From a virus: DNA of 29,965 bases. Both the position numbers and the translations under genes were made by a program. Location: the IMG/VR virus record IMGVR_UViG_3300034111_000558, positions 1 to 29,965 of that record. One strand, given 5' to 3'. Within the stretch, counting starts at the first letter, position 1. The number at the start of each line of letters is the position of its first letter. The notes under the pieces are model-generated. The model made no database searches. It was given only the letters and a program-made list of their open reading frames with translations, and was not told the DNA's origin. Positions 21,816 to 28,553 of this stretch are shown here, piece after piece.

Positions 21816-23968
21816 ATCAGCTCTTCGGAAGAATGCACGACATAGCTTCAGGCGCGGCCGGTCTACCAGCAGAAACGGCCCAGCGTTATCGAGAGCAGTG
21901 GTTAGCGGAAGGCTACACGCTTCCCGAGTACGATGAGACAGCAGCGGCCAGAGTGATCGAACCACAGAACCGCCCCGGCGATGCCCTTCACGGCATTCTG
22001 CGAGAAGAACACGGGTTTAAGATCGCCTCCTGCAAGTGCCAGGAGTGGATCGACAAGATGAACGCTTGGGGCCCTTCCGGATGCAGAGAGCATCTGACGG
22101 AAATCGTTGATCACCTCTACGAAGAAGCCTCAACGAATCCACAAGTCAGTCAGGCGATTCGGCTCGGGCTGCAAGTTCCGATCATCGGCCCGATGGAAGG
22201 CAGACGAAGAATCACGGCAATTGTGAGGAGAGCTGTTGAGATGGCAGAGACCGCCCCGAACCGAAACACCACTCAAGAGGAACTGGCGATCCGTTTGGCG
22301 TCACCCGCGCACAAATGGCCCGCAGGTTGGCGAGACTGGCCGAATGTGATCGAGTATCACCGGGAGCTGCTGAGGGCTGAACTGTTCCGCGACTGTCCCG
22401 CGACTATCCCGCCACTGTCCCGAGCGATCCTGATCCCAGCTGGCGGGCGATGCCAGATTTACGACAAGTCAGCCCCTCAGTTCTATTTCTGGGGCGCGTA
22501 CGCTGCAGCCTGGGTTCTCCGGTCATACGGCTGCACGTTGCCGATCCAGTTCTGGTTCCTTCCAGGCGAGATGGAGGAGATCGAGTTCTGCGAATTGCAC
22601 GCCCGAAGAGTGGCGGCAACCTGTCATGTGGTCGATACAAGCGGAATGCGATGCGTTCACGGTTGGCAGATCAAGATCAATGCGATCCTGCAGAGCGAGT
22701 ATCAGCAGGTGATTCACCTCGACGCGGATAACATCGTCACGAAAGACCCGTCGTATCTGTTCGACTGCGAAGCATTCCAGCAAAACGCGGCCATGTTCTG
22801 GATGGACAACCCGAACGTGAACGACTTTCACGGGCGAATCATTGAGGACCAGTGGAAGCGAACGGGCTCCGATCGACGGGATCGGATCAACGATATTGAA
22901 ACAGGCCAAATGGTGATCGACAAAATCCGAGGGGCCAAAGCACTGCAGATCGTGAAGCACTTCGCAGATCGTGCCGACTATTGGGAAGGGTTCAACGGAG
23001 GAGAGCGAGGAGTCTGGTACGGAGACAAAACGTCGTTTCACATGGGCTTTAAGCTGACAGGAACACCTCACCACATTCAGCCGTGGAACCGATGGAACGC
23101 TGGCGGGTTTTATGAGCACTGCGATCCTGACGGCAATGTGATCTTTCAACATGCGTGCCATCGGAAAGGACATCTGAACAACGGCCACGCGATCCAGAAC
23201 CTAAAGGGGAATCAGCTGATCGAGGAGGCGGCCGCGTTCAAAGGCCCGCTAAAGTTTCTTGACGGCACAATCGAGGACGCTTTGCGGTGCATTGCTCCGG
23301 AACGCTGTTTCGCAATCGAGTCCGATCGAATCAGCCGAGAAACGTGGCTCGATGTGCTAGGCCGGAATGAATACCTGCTGGCTCCGACGATCCCGGCCAA
23401 TGCCGTCGTGATCGATATCGGGGCGAACTCCGGAGCGTTCAGCTACGCCTGCCTCCGCCGAGGTGCGGGAACTGTCGTAGCATATGAGCCAGGACCGGTC
23501 GCAGACTTAGCTGAGAAGAACTGCTCCGAGTTTGGGAGTCGGTTCAGCCTAGTGAGGAAGGCGGTGTGGCGGTCCGATCAGGAAGGGATGAGGTTGGAAC
23601 TCGCTCCTTCCCACAAGGAACTGCACTCTGGGTCTATGTCGGCAGTGTTACCTCAACGAGGTCCCCGCATCACGGTAGAGACGATCAGCCTCGATTCAAT
23701 TCTTCAACAGTTCGAGAGGGTCCACATCCTCAAGCTGGATTGTGAAGGGGCTGAATACCCGATTCTGATGACCTGCACCGAACTCCATCGGGTGGAGCAC
23801 ATCTTAGGCGAGTATCACCACGTGAATTTCGAGTGGTCGATCGATAGCCTGAAGCGGCATCTCGAATCGGTTGGTTTTGAGGTTTACCGAATCATCCCCC
23901 ACGAGAAAACGCACGGCAATTTTTGGGCACGAAGAAAGCATGGTTACGGCCCGGAGTCGAGTGGATAA
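21812..23968 (+). CDS. Glycosyltransferase fused to FkbM-type methyltransferase
   Basis: A 718-residue protein (GTG 21812, GTGA overlap, with GTG 21803 as an alternative). Part 1, residues 1-190, has a Cys motif C-K-C...M-N-A-W-G-P-S-G-C (Cys74, 76, 91). Part 2, about 200-500, resembles a GT-A glycosyltransferase of the mannosyltransferase (MNN1-like) type, with H-L-D-A-D-N holding the metal-binding D-x-D at 304-306 and late H-A-C-H. Part 3, about 510-718, is an FkbM methyltransferase with V-I-D-I-G-A-N-S-G-A-F-S and V-A-Y-E-P-G-P for SAM binding and K-L-D-C-E-G-A-E. It may add a methylated sugar to virion proteins or host surface glycans. The acceptor is unknown. Confidence is high for parts 2 and 3. 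Confidence 0.8.
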   Translation: MNQLFGRMHDIASGAAGLPAETAQRYREQWLAEGYTLPEYDETAAARVIEPQNRPGDALHGILREEHGFKIASCKCQEWIDKMNAWGPSGCREHLTEIVDHLYEEASTNPQVSQAIRLGLQVPIIGPMEGRRRITAIVRRAVEMAETAPNRNTTQEELAIRLASPAHKWPAGWRDWPNVIEYHRELLRAELFRDCPATIPPLSRAILIPAGGRCQIYDKSAPQFYFWGAYAAAWVLRSYGCTLPIQFWFLPGEMEEIEFCELHARRVAATCHVVDTSGMRCVHGWQIKINAILQSEYQQVIHLDADNIVTKDPSYLFDCEAFQQNAAMFWMDNPNVNDFHGRIIEDQWKRTGSDRRDRINDIETGQMVIDKIRGAKALQIVKHFADRADYWEGFNGGERGVWYGDKTSFHMGFKLTGTPHHIQPWNRWNAGGFYEHCDPDGNVIFQHACHRKGHLNNGHAIQNLKGNQLIEEAAAFKGPLKFLDGTIEDALRCIAPERCFAIESDRISRETWLDVLGRNEYLLAPTIPANAVVIDIGANSGAFSYACLRRGAGTVVAYEPGPVADLAEKNCSEFGSRFSLVRKAVWRSDQEGMRLELAPSHKELHSGSMSAVLPQRGPRITVETISLDSILQQFERVHILKLDCEGAEYPILMTCTELHRVEHILGEYHHVNFEWSIDSLKRHLESVGFEVYRIIPHEKTHGNFWARRKHGYGPESSG

Positions 23969-23981
23969 ACAACGCGACTCA

Positions 23982-24032
23982 AAAACGCAGTCTGGGAAGG
24001 GCCAACTCGATCGGGTTGGCTCGCTGCGTTTT
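23982..24032 (+). promoter_or_regulatory. Bulged stem-loop after the glycosyltransferase gene
   Basis: AAAACGCAG (23982-23990) pairs with CTGCGTTTT (24024-24032). Inside, a 10-base 5' bulge (TCTGGGAAGG) precedes a perfect 6-bp stem, GCCAAC (24001-24006) with GTTGGC (24015-24020). The right arm ends in TTTT, so it may serve as a terminator, but its geometry is the same as the hairpins before csrA. It ends the late gene block. Confidence 0.65.
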
Positions 24033-24156
24033 GCAAGTAAAAAACACGACTTTCCAAAATCTTCTCGCAAAACACTAAGTGTATATTGCATTGCCATACG
24101 TAGGGCAATACATTGCGTCTCAGTCAAACCCAAACACCAAGCCAAGGACGCAAGCA

Positions 24157-24273
24157 ATGCACTACTTCCAACTGACAGCTGGCAAGAACATTTACACCTG
24201 CCTGAGCATCGACGAGGCTCGAAACCTCCAGCAGCGAATCGGCGGAATCATCGAGCACCAGTTCTCGAACTGA
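24157..24273 (+). CDS. Stand-alone 38-residue protein (moron-like)
   Basis: ATG 24157 has AAGGA at 24144-24148 with an 8-base spacer. A longer in-frame start at 24079 lacks a ribosome site. The product is MHYFQLTAGKNIYTCLSIDE followed by an Arg/Gln-rich helix ending H-Q-F-S-N. The gene is flanked by a bulged hairpin upstream and a textbook terminator downstream, so it forms its own transcription unit between late and early regions. This layout is typical of accessory 'moron' genes. I recognise no family and no function. Confidence 0.55.
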   Translation: MHYFQLTAGKNIYTCLSIDEARNLQQRIGGIIEHQFSN

Positions 24274-24293
24274 GACGAAACGAAGGCACGAAG

Positions 24294-24322
24294 AGGCCGC
24301 TCAGAAATGAGTGGCCTTTTTT
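24294..24322 (+). terminator. Intrinsic terminator after the 38-residue gene
   Basis: AGGCCGCTCA pairs with TGAGTGGCCT around a GAAA tetraloop (one G-U pair), followed directly by six T residues. This is the clearest terminator in the window, a stable stem with a GNRA loop and a U-tract. It isolates the small gene from the helicase operon. Confidence 0.92.
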
Positions 24323-24421
24323 ATTTGCAACAACGACGCGAATCATGATTGGTTGTTTTGTCATGGAAGTGGTTATCGAAAAATGTCAGAATGATCTGTT
24401 GACATTGTTTCGAGTTCTCGC

Positions 24422-24532
24422 AAGACTGTCCGCACGTTGGTGCAAGCGACGTGACAATCGAAATGAACGGGGTAACCCGATTTATCAAAAGGCTCGTTGA
24501 ACTGCTTGCACCAGTTTGACGGGTCTTTTTTT
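24422..24532 (+). ncRNA. Candidate structured RNA ending in its own U-tract
   Basis: This lies in the 312-base gene-free stretch 24274-24585. TGGTGCAAGC (24438-24447) pairs perfectly with GCTTGCACCA (24504-24513). Outside it, AAGAC (24422-24426) pairs with GTCTT (24523-24527), with GTC/GAC between. Inside, AATCG/CGATT or CGGG/CCCG can pair. Seven T residues follow (24526-24532). A TTGACA at 24399-24404 lies upstream but no good -10 accompanies it. The weak ORF across this span has no ribosome site. It could be a small regulatory RNA, or a long terminator-like leader for the helicase operon. Confidence 0.5.
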
Positions 24533-24585
24533 GTGCAACGGAGTTTCGATCTGCATTACTGCGGAGCGAAGCGGTGGAGTGCAGT

Positions 24586-26073
24586 ATGCGTATCGACTTT
24601 GATACCCGCTCGGCTGAAGACTACGCCCGATTCCTCGCAGTCAGGCGATGCCCGATCTATCAGTTCAAAGGATCGGCCGCAATTGTTCCAGACGAATACG
24701 CCTCGATGGTGGGCGTGAAGGCAAAACGAAAAACAGGCAAAAAATACACTCCAGCCGTCAACCTGTTCGACTACCAGGCTGACATTGTTCGCATCGCAGT
24801 TGAACGTCGCAAGTATGCGATTTTTGCGGACTGCGGACTCGGTAAGACGATGATGATTTTGGAATACGCCAGACATGCTGCCACGGTTACTGGCGGACGA
24901 GTACTGATTGTGTCTCCGCTTATGGTTTGCAGGCAGACTGTAGATGAGGCGGCAAAATGGTACGGCGAGCGAAATGGTATCGATCGTGTTCGTGCTTCGG
25001 ATCTTCAGTACTGGCTTGATGGCGAGTACAACGGTTTTGATTCGCAGATCGCCGTCACGAATTACGAATCGATTCGTGAAGGACTAAGGCCGGGAAAGCT
25101 GTCGGCGTTGATTCTCGATGAGTCATCAATGCTAAAGAGCCATTACGGAGCATGGGGCACACGACTGATCGAATTGGGCCGTGGACTCGACTGGAAGCTT
25201 TGTGCGACAGGAACGCCGGCCCCGAACGATAGAATTGAATTCGCAAATCACGCGGTGTTTCTCGATCGAGCAAAAACAGTCAATGAGTTTCTTGCCACCT
25301 ACTTCATCAACCGTGGCGAAACGCAGAACCGATGGGAACTAAAGCCGCACGCCTTAAAGCCGTTCTATCGTTCGCTGGCTGATTGGTCGATCTTTCTAAC
25401 GAATCCAGCAACCTACGGATGGAAGGATAATGTCGGCGTCACTCCACCGATTAATATTCACATTGATCACATTGACCTGACCGACGAACAACGCAAGGCC
25501 GCTCAGGCTGTCACCGGCTCGCTGATCACAAACAACGTCGGCGGCATTGGCGACCGTGGCAAGCTGTCGCAGATCGCAAAAGGAAAAGGCGGAATTGCAT
25601 CGCTGAAGCCAGCGTTTATTAGGGCACAGGTCGAGAGTTGGCCGGATGAATCGACAATCATTTGGTGCCACTACAACGACGAGCAAGAGCAGATGGAAAA
25701 GCTGTTTCCTGAAGCCGTCAGCGTATCCGGCGACACAAAAGAAACAGACCGAGAAGCGGCTGTCGATGCGTTTAAGTCCGGCCGTGTCAAAGTGCTTATT
25801 ACGAAGCCAAAGATTCTTGGGTTCGGCCTGAATCTGCAGGTATGCACTCGGCAGATATTTAGCGGCATAAAGGACTCATACGAGGAGTTCTATCAGGCCG
25901 TGAAACGATCCAATCGCATTGGATCAACGAAGCCTCTCAATGTCCATATTCCAGTGACAGAGCTGGAAGTGCCTTTTGTCGACAACGTGCTGAGAAAAGC
26001 CGGGCGAGTGCAGCAGGACACTGAAGAGCAGGAATCACTTTTCAAGGAAATTGGCCATGCATGTTTTCGATGA
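24586..26073 (+). CDS. SNF2-like superfamily 2 helicase/ATPase
   Basis: I chose ATG 24586 (GGAG at 24576-24579), giving 495 residues. Motifs in order: Q-like F-D-Y-Q near residue 62, Walker A D-C-G-L-G-K-T (Lys87), V-S-P-L-M-V as motif Ia, Walker B L-D-E-S-S (Asp178-Glu179), motif III A-T-G-T-P-A-P-N, then the second RecA domain with T-I-I-W-C-H-Y, V-S-G-D-T, L-I-T-K-P-K-I-L-G-F-G-L-N-L and Q-A-V-K-R-S-N-R-I-G as motifs V and VI. Such phage helicases act in replication, recombination or DNA remodelling. The gene overlaps the DNA methyltransferase by 17 bases, so the two are coupled and may work together. Confidence 0.88.
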   Translation: MRIDFDTRSAEDYARFLAVRRCPIYQFKGSAAIVPDEYASMVGVKAKRKTGKKYTPAVNLFDYQADIVRIAVERRKYAIFADCGLGKTMMILEYARHAATVTGGRVLIVSPLMVCRQTVDEAAKWYGERNGIDRVRASDLQYWLDGEYNGFDSQIAVTNYESIREGLRPGKLSALILDESSMLKSHYGAWGTRLIELGRGLDWKLCATGTPAPNDRIEFANHAVFLDRAKTVNEFLATYFINRGETQNRWELKPHALKPFYRSLADWSIFLTNPATYGWKDNVGVTPPINIHIDHIDLTDEQRKAAQAVTGSLITNNVGGIGDRGKLSQIAKGKGGIASLKPAFIRAQVESWPDESTIIWCHYNDEQEQMEKLFPEAVSVSGDTKETDREAAVDAFKSGRVKVLITKPKILGFGLNLQVCTRQIFSGIKDSYEEFYQAVKRSNRIGSTKPLNVHIPVTELEVPFVDNVLRKAGRVQQDTEEQESLFKEIGHACFR

Positions 26074-26992
26074 TTCAGAACAGTTCCACGTCCATCACGG
26101 CGATTGCATTCCGCACATGCTGGAAGACATGCCGGAAGACTCGGTCGACTTTGCGATATTTAGCCCTCCATTCCCGTCGTTGTACGCATACAGCGATGCA
26201 GAGGGCGACATCGGCAATGTTGATTCAATGGGGATGGAAGCTGCCGTCCATTTGTCGTTCATGTTCAATGGACTTGCAAGAGTTCTAAAGCCAGGACGGG
26301 CTGCAATCGTCCACGTCTGCCAGATTCCACGAATGAAGCGATCTGGCGGCGTTGGGCTTTGCGACTTTCGCGGCACTAACATTCGGCTCGGTGAACGTGC
26401 CGGCTTGGTGTACGAATACGATTGGAGCGTTCGTAAGAATCCACAATCACAAGCCATTCGAACACGATCGCGGGAACTTCAGTTTGCTGGACTTGAATCA
26501 GACCGAGCAAAGCAACGCGGCACCTTGCAAGACTACCTGATTAAGTTTCGCAAGCCTGGAGAAAACGTCGTCGCGATTGACGCTAAGGGCCAAGTCAGCC
26601 GAAACGATTGGATCTCATGGGCCGAAGGTTGCTGGGACGACATCCACGAAACGGATACTTTAAACACGGCGGCTGCAAAATCGGACGACGATACAAGGCA
26701 CATTTGCCCGCTGCAGCTTGAAGTGATTCGGCGTTGCGTACTGCTTTATTCAAATCCTGGCGAAATTGTATTCAGTCCGTTTGCCGGTATCGGATCGGAA
26801 GGATTCGTTTCGCTCGGCGGTGCATCGCCAAAGACAAAAAAGGCAATCTTTGACAAACGGCGTTTTTATGGCTGCGAACTCAAGACCGAGTATCACAATC
26901 AAGCCCTAAAGAATCTGGAACTTGCAACACGCCAACATTCGTCAGTGCATCAATCAAGTTTGTTTGCGGAACTTGAGGAGGCCGCAACATGA
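26057..26992 (+). CDS. DNA methyltransferase, SPPF (N4-cytosine/N6-adenine) type
   Basis: I chose ATG 26057, with AAGGA at 26044-26048, giving 311 residues. The catalytic motif IV is F-S-P-P-F (residues 35-39). The SAM-binding motif I comes late as F-S-P-F-A-G-I-G (239-246), preceded by the L-Q-L-E-V-I-R-R-C segment and followed by G-C-E-L-K-T-E-Y, so the order IV...I is that of beta-class enzymes. SPPF suggests N4-cytosine methylation but adenine cannot be excluded. There is no linked restriction nuclease. It probably protects phage DNA against host restriction or marks it for replication control. Confidence 0.88.
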   Translation: MHVFDDSEQFHVHHGDCIPHMLEDMPEDSVDFAIFSPPFPSLYAYSDAEGDIGNVDSMGMEAAVHLSFMFNGLARVLKPGRAAIVHVCQIPRMKRSGGVGLCDFRGTNIRLGERAGLVYEYDWSVRKNPQSQAIRTRSRELQFAGLESDRAKQRGTLQDYLIKFRKPGENVVAIDAKGQVSRNDWISWAEGCWDDIHETDTLNTAAAKSDDDTRHICPLQLEVIRRCVLLYSNPGEIVFSPFAGIGSEGFVSLGGASPKTKKAIFDKRRFYGCELKTEYHNQALKNLELATRQHSSVHQSSLFAELEEAAT

Positions 26993-27144
26993 AGAAGCAA
27001 AAGCAAACAGATGCATCGCAGGTTCGGATGCTACCACCGCTGGACAATTTAACGCTAGAAGACTGGGCGCGTATTTGCGAGCGAGTTGAGTCACGTTACG
27101 GAAAGCGGCCAGACGCAGTTTTTGATGAGGAGCCCGCCCGATGA
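26989..27144 (+). CDS. Hypothetical protein, 51 residues
   Basis: A small frame starting at an ATGA overlap with the methyltransferase gene, with GAGGAGG upstream, a very strong ribosome site. The product begins M-K-K-Q-K-Q-T-D and contains L-P-P-L-D-N-L-T-L-E-D-W-A-R-I-C-E-R-V-E, then a basic-acidic tail. Its stop overlaps the next ATG. No family is known to me. The strong signals argue for a real, well-expressed early protein. Confidence 0.6.
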   Translation: MKKQKQTDASQVRMLPPLDNLTLEDWARICERVESRYGKRPDAVFDEEPAR

Positions 27145-27485
27145 ACCAATTAACGCTAGGCTTTGACACGCCTGCCAGCATCAGCCGCAAATCCGACCCG
27201 ATCACCAGCCAGAAGTCAGCGGCGGAGTTTCAGAAGAAACTGAAAGGCGCAAAAGCCGCCTGTATGTTCATTTTGAATCACTACACGTATCCATTAACGG
27301 CGCGAGAAATAGCAAACAGGTGCGTGCAGTACGCAGGTGGATTCGAGTCGTCATATAGGGCAAGACCATCAGAACTTGTAAAAGATGGGTTTGTCGAGGA
27401 ATGCGGTGAACGCAAGTGTGAGGTGACCGGAAAATCAGCGATGACGTTTCGCGTGAAGGAGCAGCATCTATGCCGCGAGAACTAA
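27141..27485 (+). CDS. Winged-helix DNA-binding protein
   Basis: A 114-residue protein starting at an ATGA overlap. After a linker-like N-terminus with S-D-P-x-T-S it has helices A-A-C-M-F-I-L-N-H-Y and L-T-A-R-E-I-A-N-R-C-V, then S-S-Y-R-A-R-P-S-E-L-V-K-D-G-F-V-E-E-C as recognition helix and wing, followed by strand A-M-T-F-R-V-K. This is the plan of small phage winged-helix proteins that sit in replication regions. It may regulate early genes or bind replication origins. DNA target unknown. Confidence 0.65.
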   Translation: MNQLTLGFDTPASISRKSDPITSQKSAAEFQKKLKGAKAACMFILNHYTYPLTAREIANRCVQYAGGFESSYRARPSELVKDGFVEECGERKCEVTGKSAMTFRVKEQHLCREN

Positions 27486-27874
27486 TCGATCTCACGCAGA
27501 AAACGTTCGGCAAACTGATTGTCATTCGGCTCATCGAAATACTTCGAGCCAATGGAGAAAGCAGACCGTACTGGATGTGTAAATGTTCGTGCGGAAAGCA
27601 TGTGAGAGTTCGCGGTGATGTCCTGCGTGATGGGCGAAAAACAGATTGTGGATGCAAGACGACAAAGCAGCATTTTCGCAAATCGATTCTTGAGGTGAAC
27701 GGACAACGGAGAACGGTCGAGCAATGGGCACGATTCTACGGAATACGACCGAGCCACATTTATGACCGACTTCGATGCGGAATGAGCGTTGAGCAAGCAG
27801 TGACAACTCCAGTCGGGAAACCTGGTGTCAGGATTAGGAACAACGAGAAAAGGAGCCTCGAACATGCTCGCTGA
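27470..27874 (+). CDS. Zinc-motif plus HTH DNA-binding protein, HNH-relic type
   Basis: A 134-residue protein with AAGGAG at 27456-27461. Residues 1-65 match the common phage module I-D-L-T-x-K-x-F-G-K-L followed by Y-W-M-C-K-C-S-C-G-K and T-D-C-G-C-K, giving a four-Cys zinc site. Residues 75-115 (V-N-G-Q-R-R-T-V-E-Q-W-A-R-F-Y-G, S-H-I-Y-D-R-L-R-C-G) form a helix-turn-helix DNA-binding module like those attached to phage homing nucleases. No catalytic HNH or GIY-YIG core is present, so it is probably a nuclease relic or a site-specific regulator. It overlaps both neighbours. Confidence 0.62.
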   Translation: MPRELIDLTQKTFGKLIVIRLIEILRANGESRPYWMCKCSCGKHVRVRGDVLRDGRKTDCGCKTTKQHFRKSILEVNGQRRTVEQWARFYGIRPSHIYDRLRCGMSVEQAVTTPVGKPGVRIRNNEKRSLEHAR

Positions 27875-28016
27875 AATCGCAACAAAGTGCTTTGTGTTTT
27901 TGATTCTTGTGATGCTCGGATGCTTTGCGGCCGGCTCGTCTGAGATCGCATGTGAGCGGACAGAGCGCAAACGAATTGAACGGCAGATCCGTGCAAAGTA
28001 TGGAAGAACTTACTAA
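27864..28016 (+). CDS. Small membrane protein, 50 residues
   Basis: ATG 27864 has AAGGAG at 27849-27854 upstream. Residues 8-28 are hydrophobic (K-C-F-V-F-L-I-L-V-M-L-G-C-F-A-A-G). The rest is a strongly basic, charged helix (R-T-E-R-K-R-I-E-R-Q-I-R-A-K-Y). This is a one-span protein with a soluble basic tail. The function is unknown. Small membrane proteins in early regions often control superinfection or host membrane state. It precedes the hairpin array. Confidence 0.55.
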   Translation: MLAEIATKCFVFLILVMLGCFAAGSSEIACERTERKRIERQIRAKYGRTY

Positions 28017-28052
28017 CCGGCGAGCGCAAGGGTGCACCGGATTTCTACTCCC

Positions 28053-28124
28053 TCAGAGCCTGACCGATTGGAGAAGAAGCCAACGGCTGGCCCCCGCAAG
28101 CCATTAAGGCTGGTCAGGCTCTGA
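28053..28124 (+). ncRNA. Structured element 1 of 3 upstream of csrA
   Basis: A perfect 13-bp outer stem (28053-28065 with 28112-28124, TCAGAGCCTGACC on the left) is followed on the 5' side by a 12-base bulge (GATTGGAGAAGA), then AGCC/GGCT (28078-28081 with 28108-28111) directly stacked on the outer stem on the 3' side. An inner GGCTGGC/GCAAGCC pair (one mismatch) has a CCCC loop. There is no ORF with a ribosome site here. It may be an RNA leader, a small RNA or a protein-binding site. Confidence 0.65.
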
Positions 28125-28132
28125 TTTGTCCT

Positions 28133-28192
28133 CCTGCGAACAGTCGCCAAGGGTCGGCGTTTTTTAGCAGTCACGCCGAGACTGTTCGCAGG
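28133..28192 (+). ncRNA. Structured element 2 of 3 upstream of csrA
   Basis: A perfect 13-bp outer stem (CCTGCGAACAGTC at 28133-28145 with its complement at 28180-28192) is followed by an 8-base 5' bulge (GCCAAGGG) and a perfect 7-bp inner stem, TCGGCGT (28154-28160) with ACGCCGA (28173-28179), which stacks directly on the outer stem on the 3' side. The loop is 12 bases and starts with five T. Twenty base pairs in all without a mismatch. Confidence 0.7.
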
Positions 28193-28206
28193 TTTTGTGT
28201 TCTCCC

Positions 28207-28259
28207 GTGAGCGGTCCAGGTAGCACTGATGGCGTGCACAGACGCCATGTACCGCTCAC
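28207..28259 (+). ncRNA. Structured element 3 of 3 upstream of csrA
   Basis: A perfect 9-bp outer stem (GTGAGCGGT at 28207-28215, complement at 28251-28259), a 13-base 5' bulge (CCAGGTAGCACTG), and a perfect 7-bp inner stem ATGGCGT (28229-28235) with ACGCCAT (28242-28248) around a 6-base loop. The csrA ribosome site AAAGGA lies only 18 bases further. The three elements occupy nearly all of the 273-base gap 28017-28289. Confidence 0.7.
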
Positions 28260-28289
28260 TGGCTTTGTTCTAAATGAAAGGATTTCAGC

Positions 28290-28553
28290 ATGTTGGTGCT
28301 CGGAAGGAATTATGGACAGGAAATCATCATGACCGTTGGCGATGAGACAATCATCGTCAAAACGATTGAGATGACTGGTCGACAGGTAAAGCTCGGGATC
28401 ACAGCGTCTAAGAACGTCAGAATCGATCGCAAAGAGATTCATGATGCGATCATGGAGACCGGATTCAATCCGGAAGCGAATCCGGTGAAGCCCACGGTTA
28501 TTCGAATTGGCGAGCGACTTCCGGGCGAGCTGATGAGGAGAAAGCCGCAATGA
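28290..28553 (+). CDS. csrA: CsrA-family RNA-binding translational regulator
   Basis: An 87-residue protein with the CsrA signature: M-L-V-L-G-R at the start, I-I-V-K-T-I-E-M-T-G-R-Q-V-K-L-G-I, then V-R-I-D-R-K-E-I-H. The two RNA-contact arginines are kept: Arg6 and Arg47 (equivalent to Arg44 in E. coli). CsrA dimers bind A-N-GGA motifs in mRNA leaders and block or expose ribosome sites. The csrA gene's own site, AAAGGA at 28277-28282, contains GGA and suggests autoregulation. It has a C-terminal extension (residues 62-87) beyond the usual 61. The gene follows three long hairpins and overlaps the next gene. The phage may redirect host or phage translation. Confidence 0.9.
   Translation: MLVLGRNYGQEIIMTVGDETIIVKTIEMTGRQVKLGITASKNVRIDRKEIHDAIMETGFNPEANPVKPTVIRIGERLPGELMRRKPQ

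Noticed and set aside
22523-23188. Minus-strand frame of 221 codons across the glycosyltransferase part
   Set aside because: Shadow of the sense gene. It shows no domain and would break a strict single-strand gene order.
24087-24112. Imperfect inverted repeat before the 38-residue gene
   Set aside because: Six perfect pairs plus two beyond a mismatch is too weak to call an operator. Noted only as context.
24344-24500. Open frame of about 51 residues in the stretch before the helicase
   Set aside because: No ribosome site before either ATG, very basic odd composition, and it runs through both the left stem and the inner loop of the structured element.
28000-28107. Short frame over the first hairpin (35 residues from ATG 28000)
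   Set aside because: No ribosome site, and it overlaps the preceding gene and the structured element. The sequence is better explained by the stems.
28017-28289. tRNA genes or integron attC sites in the hairpin array
   Set aside because: No 7-4-5-5 cloverleaf, T-loop or CCA end is present, and the attC core GTTRRRY with its partner does not occur at the stem ends.
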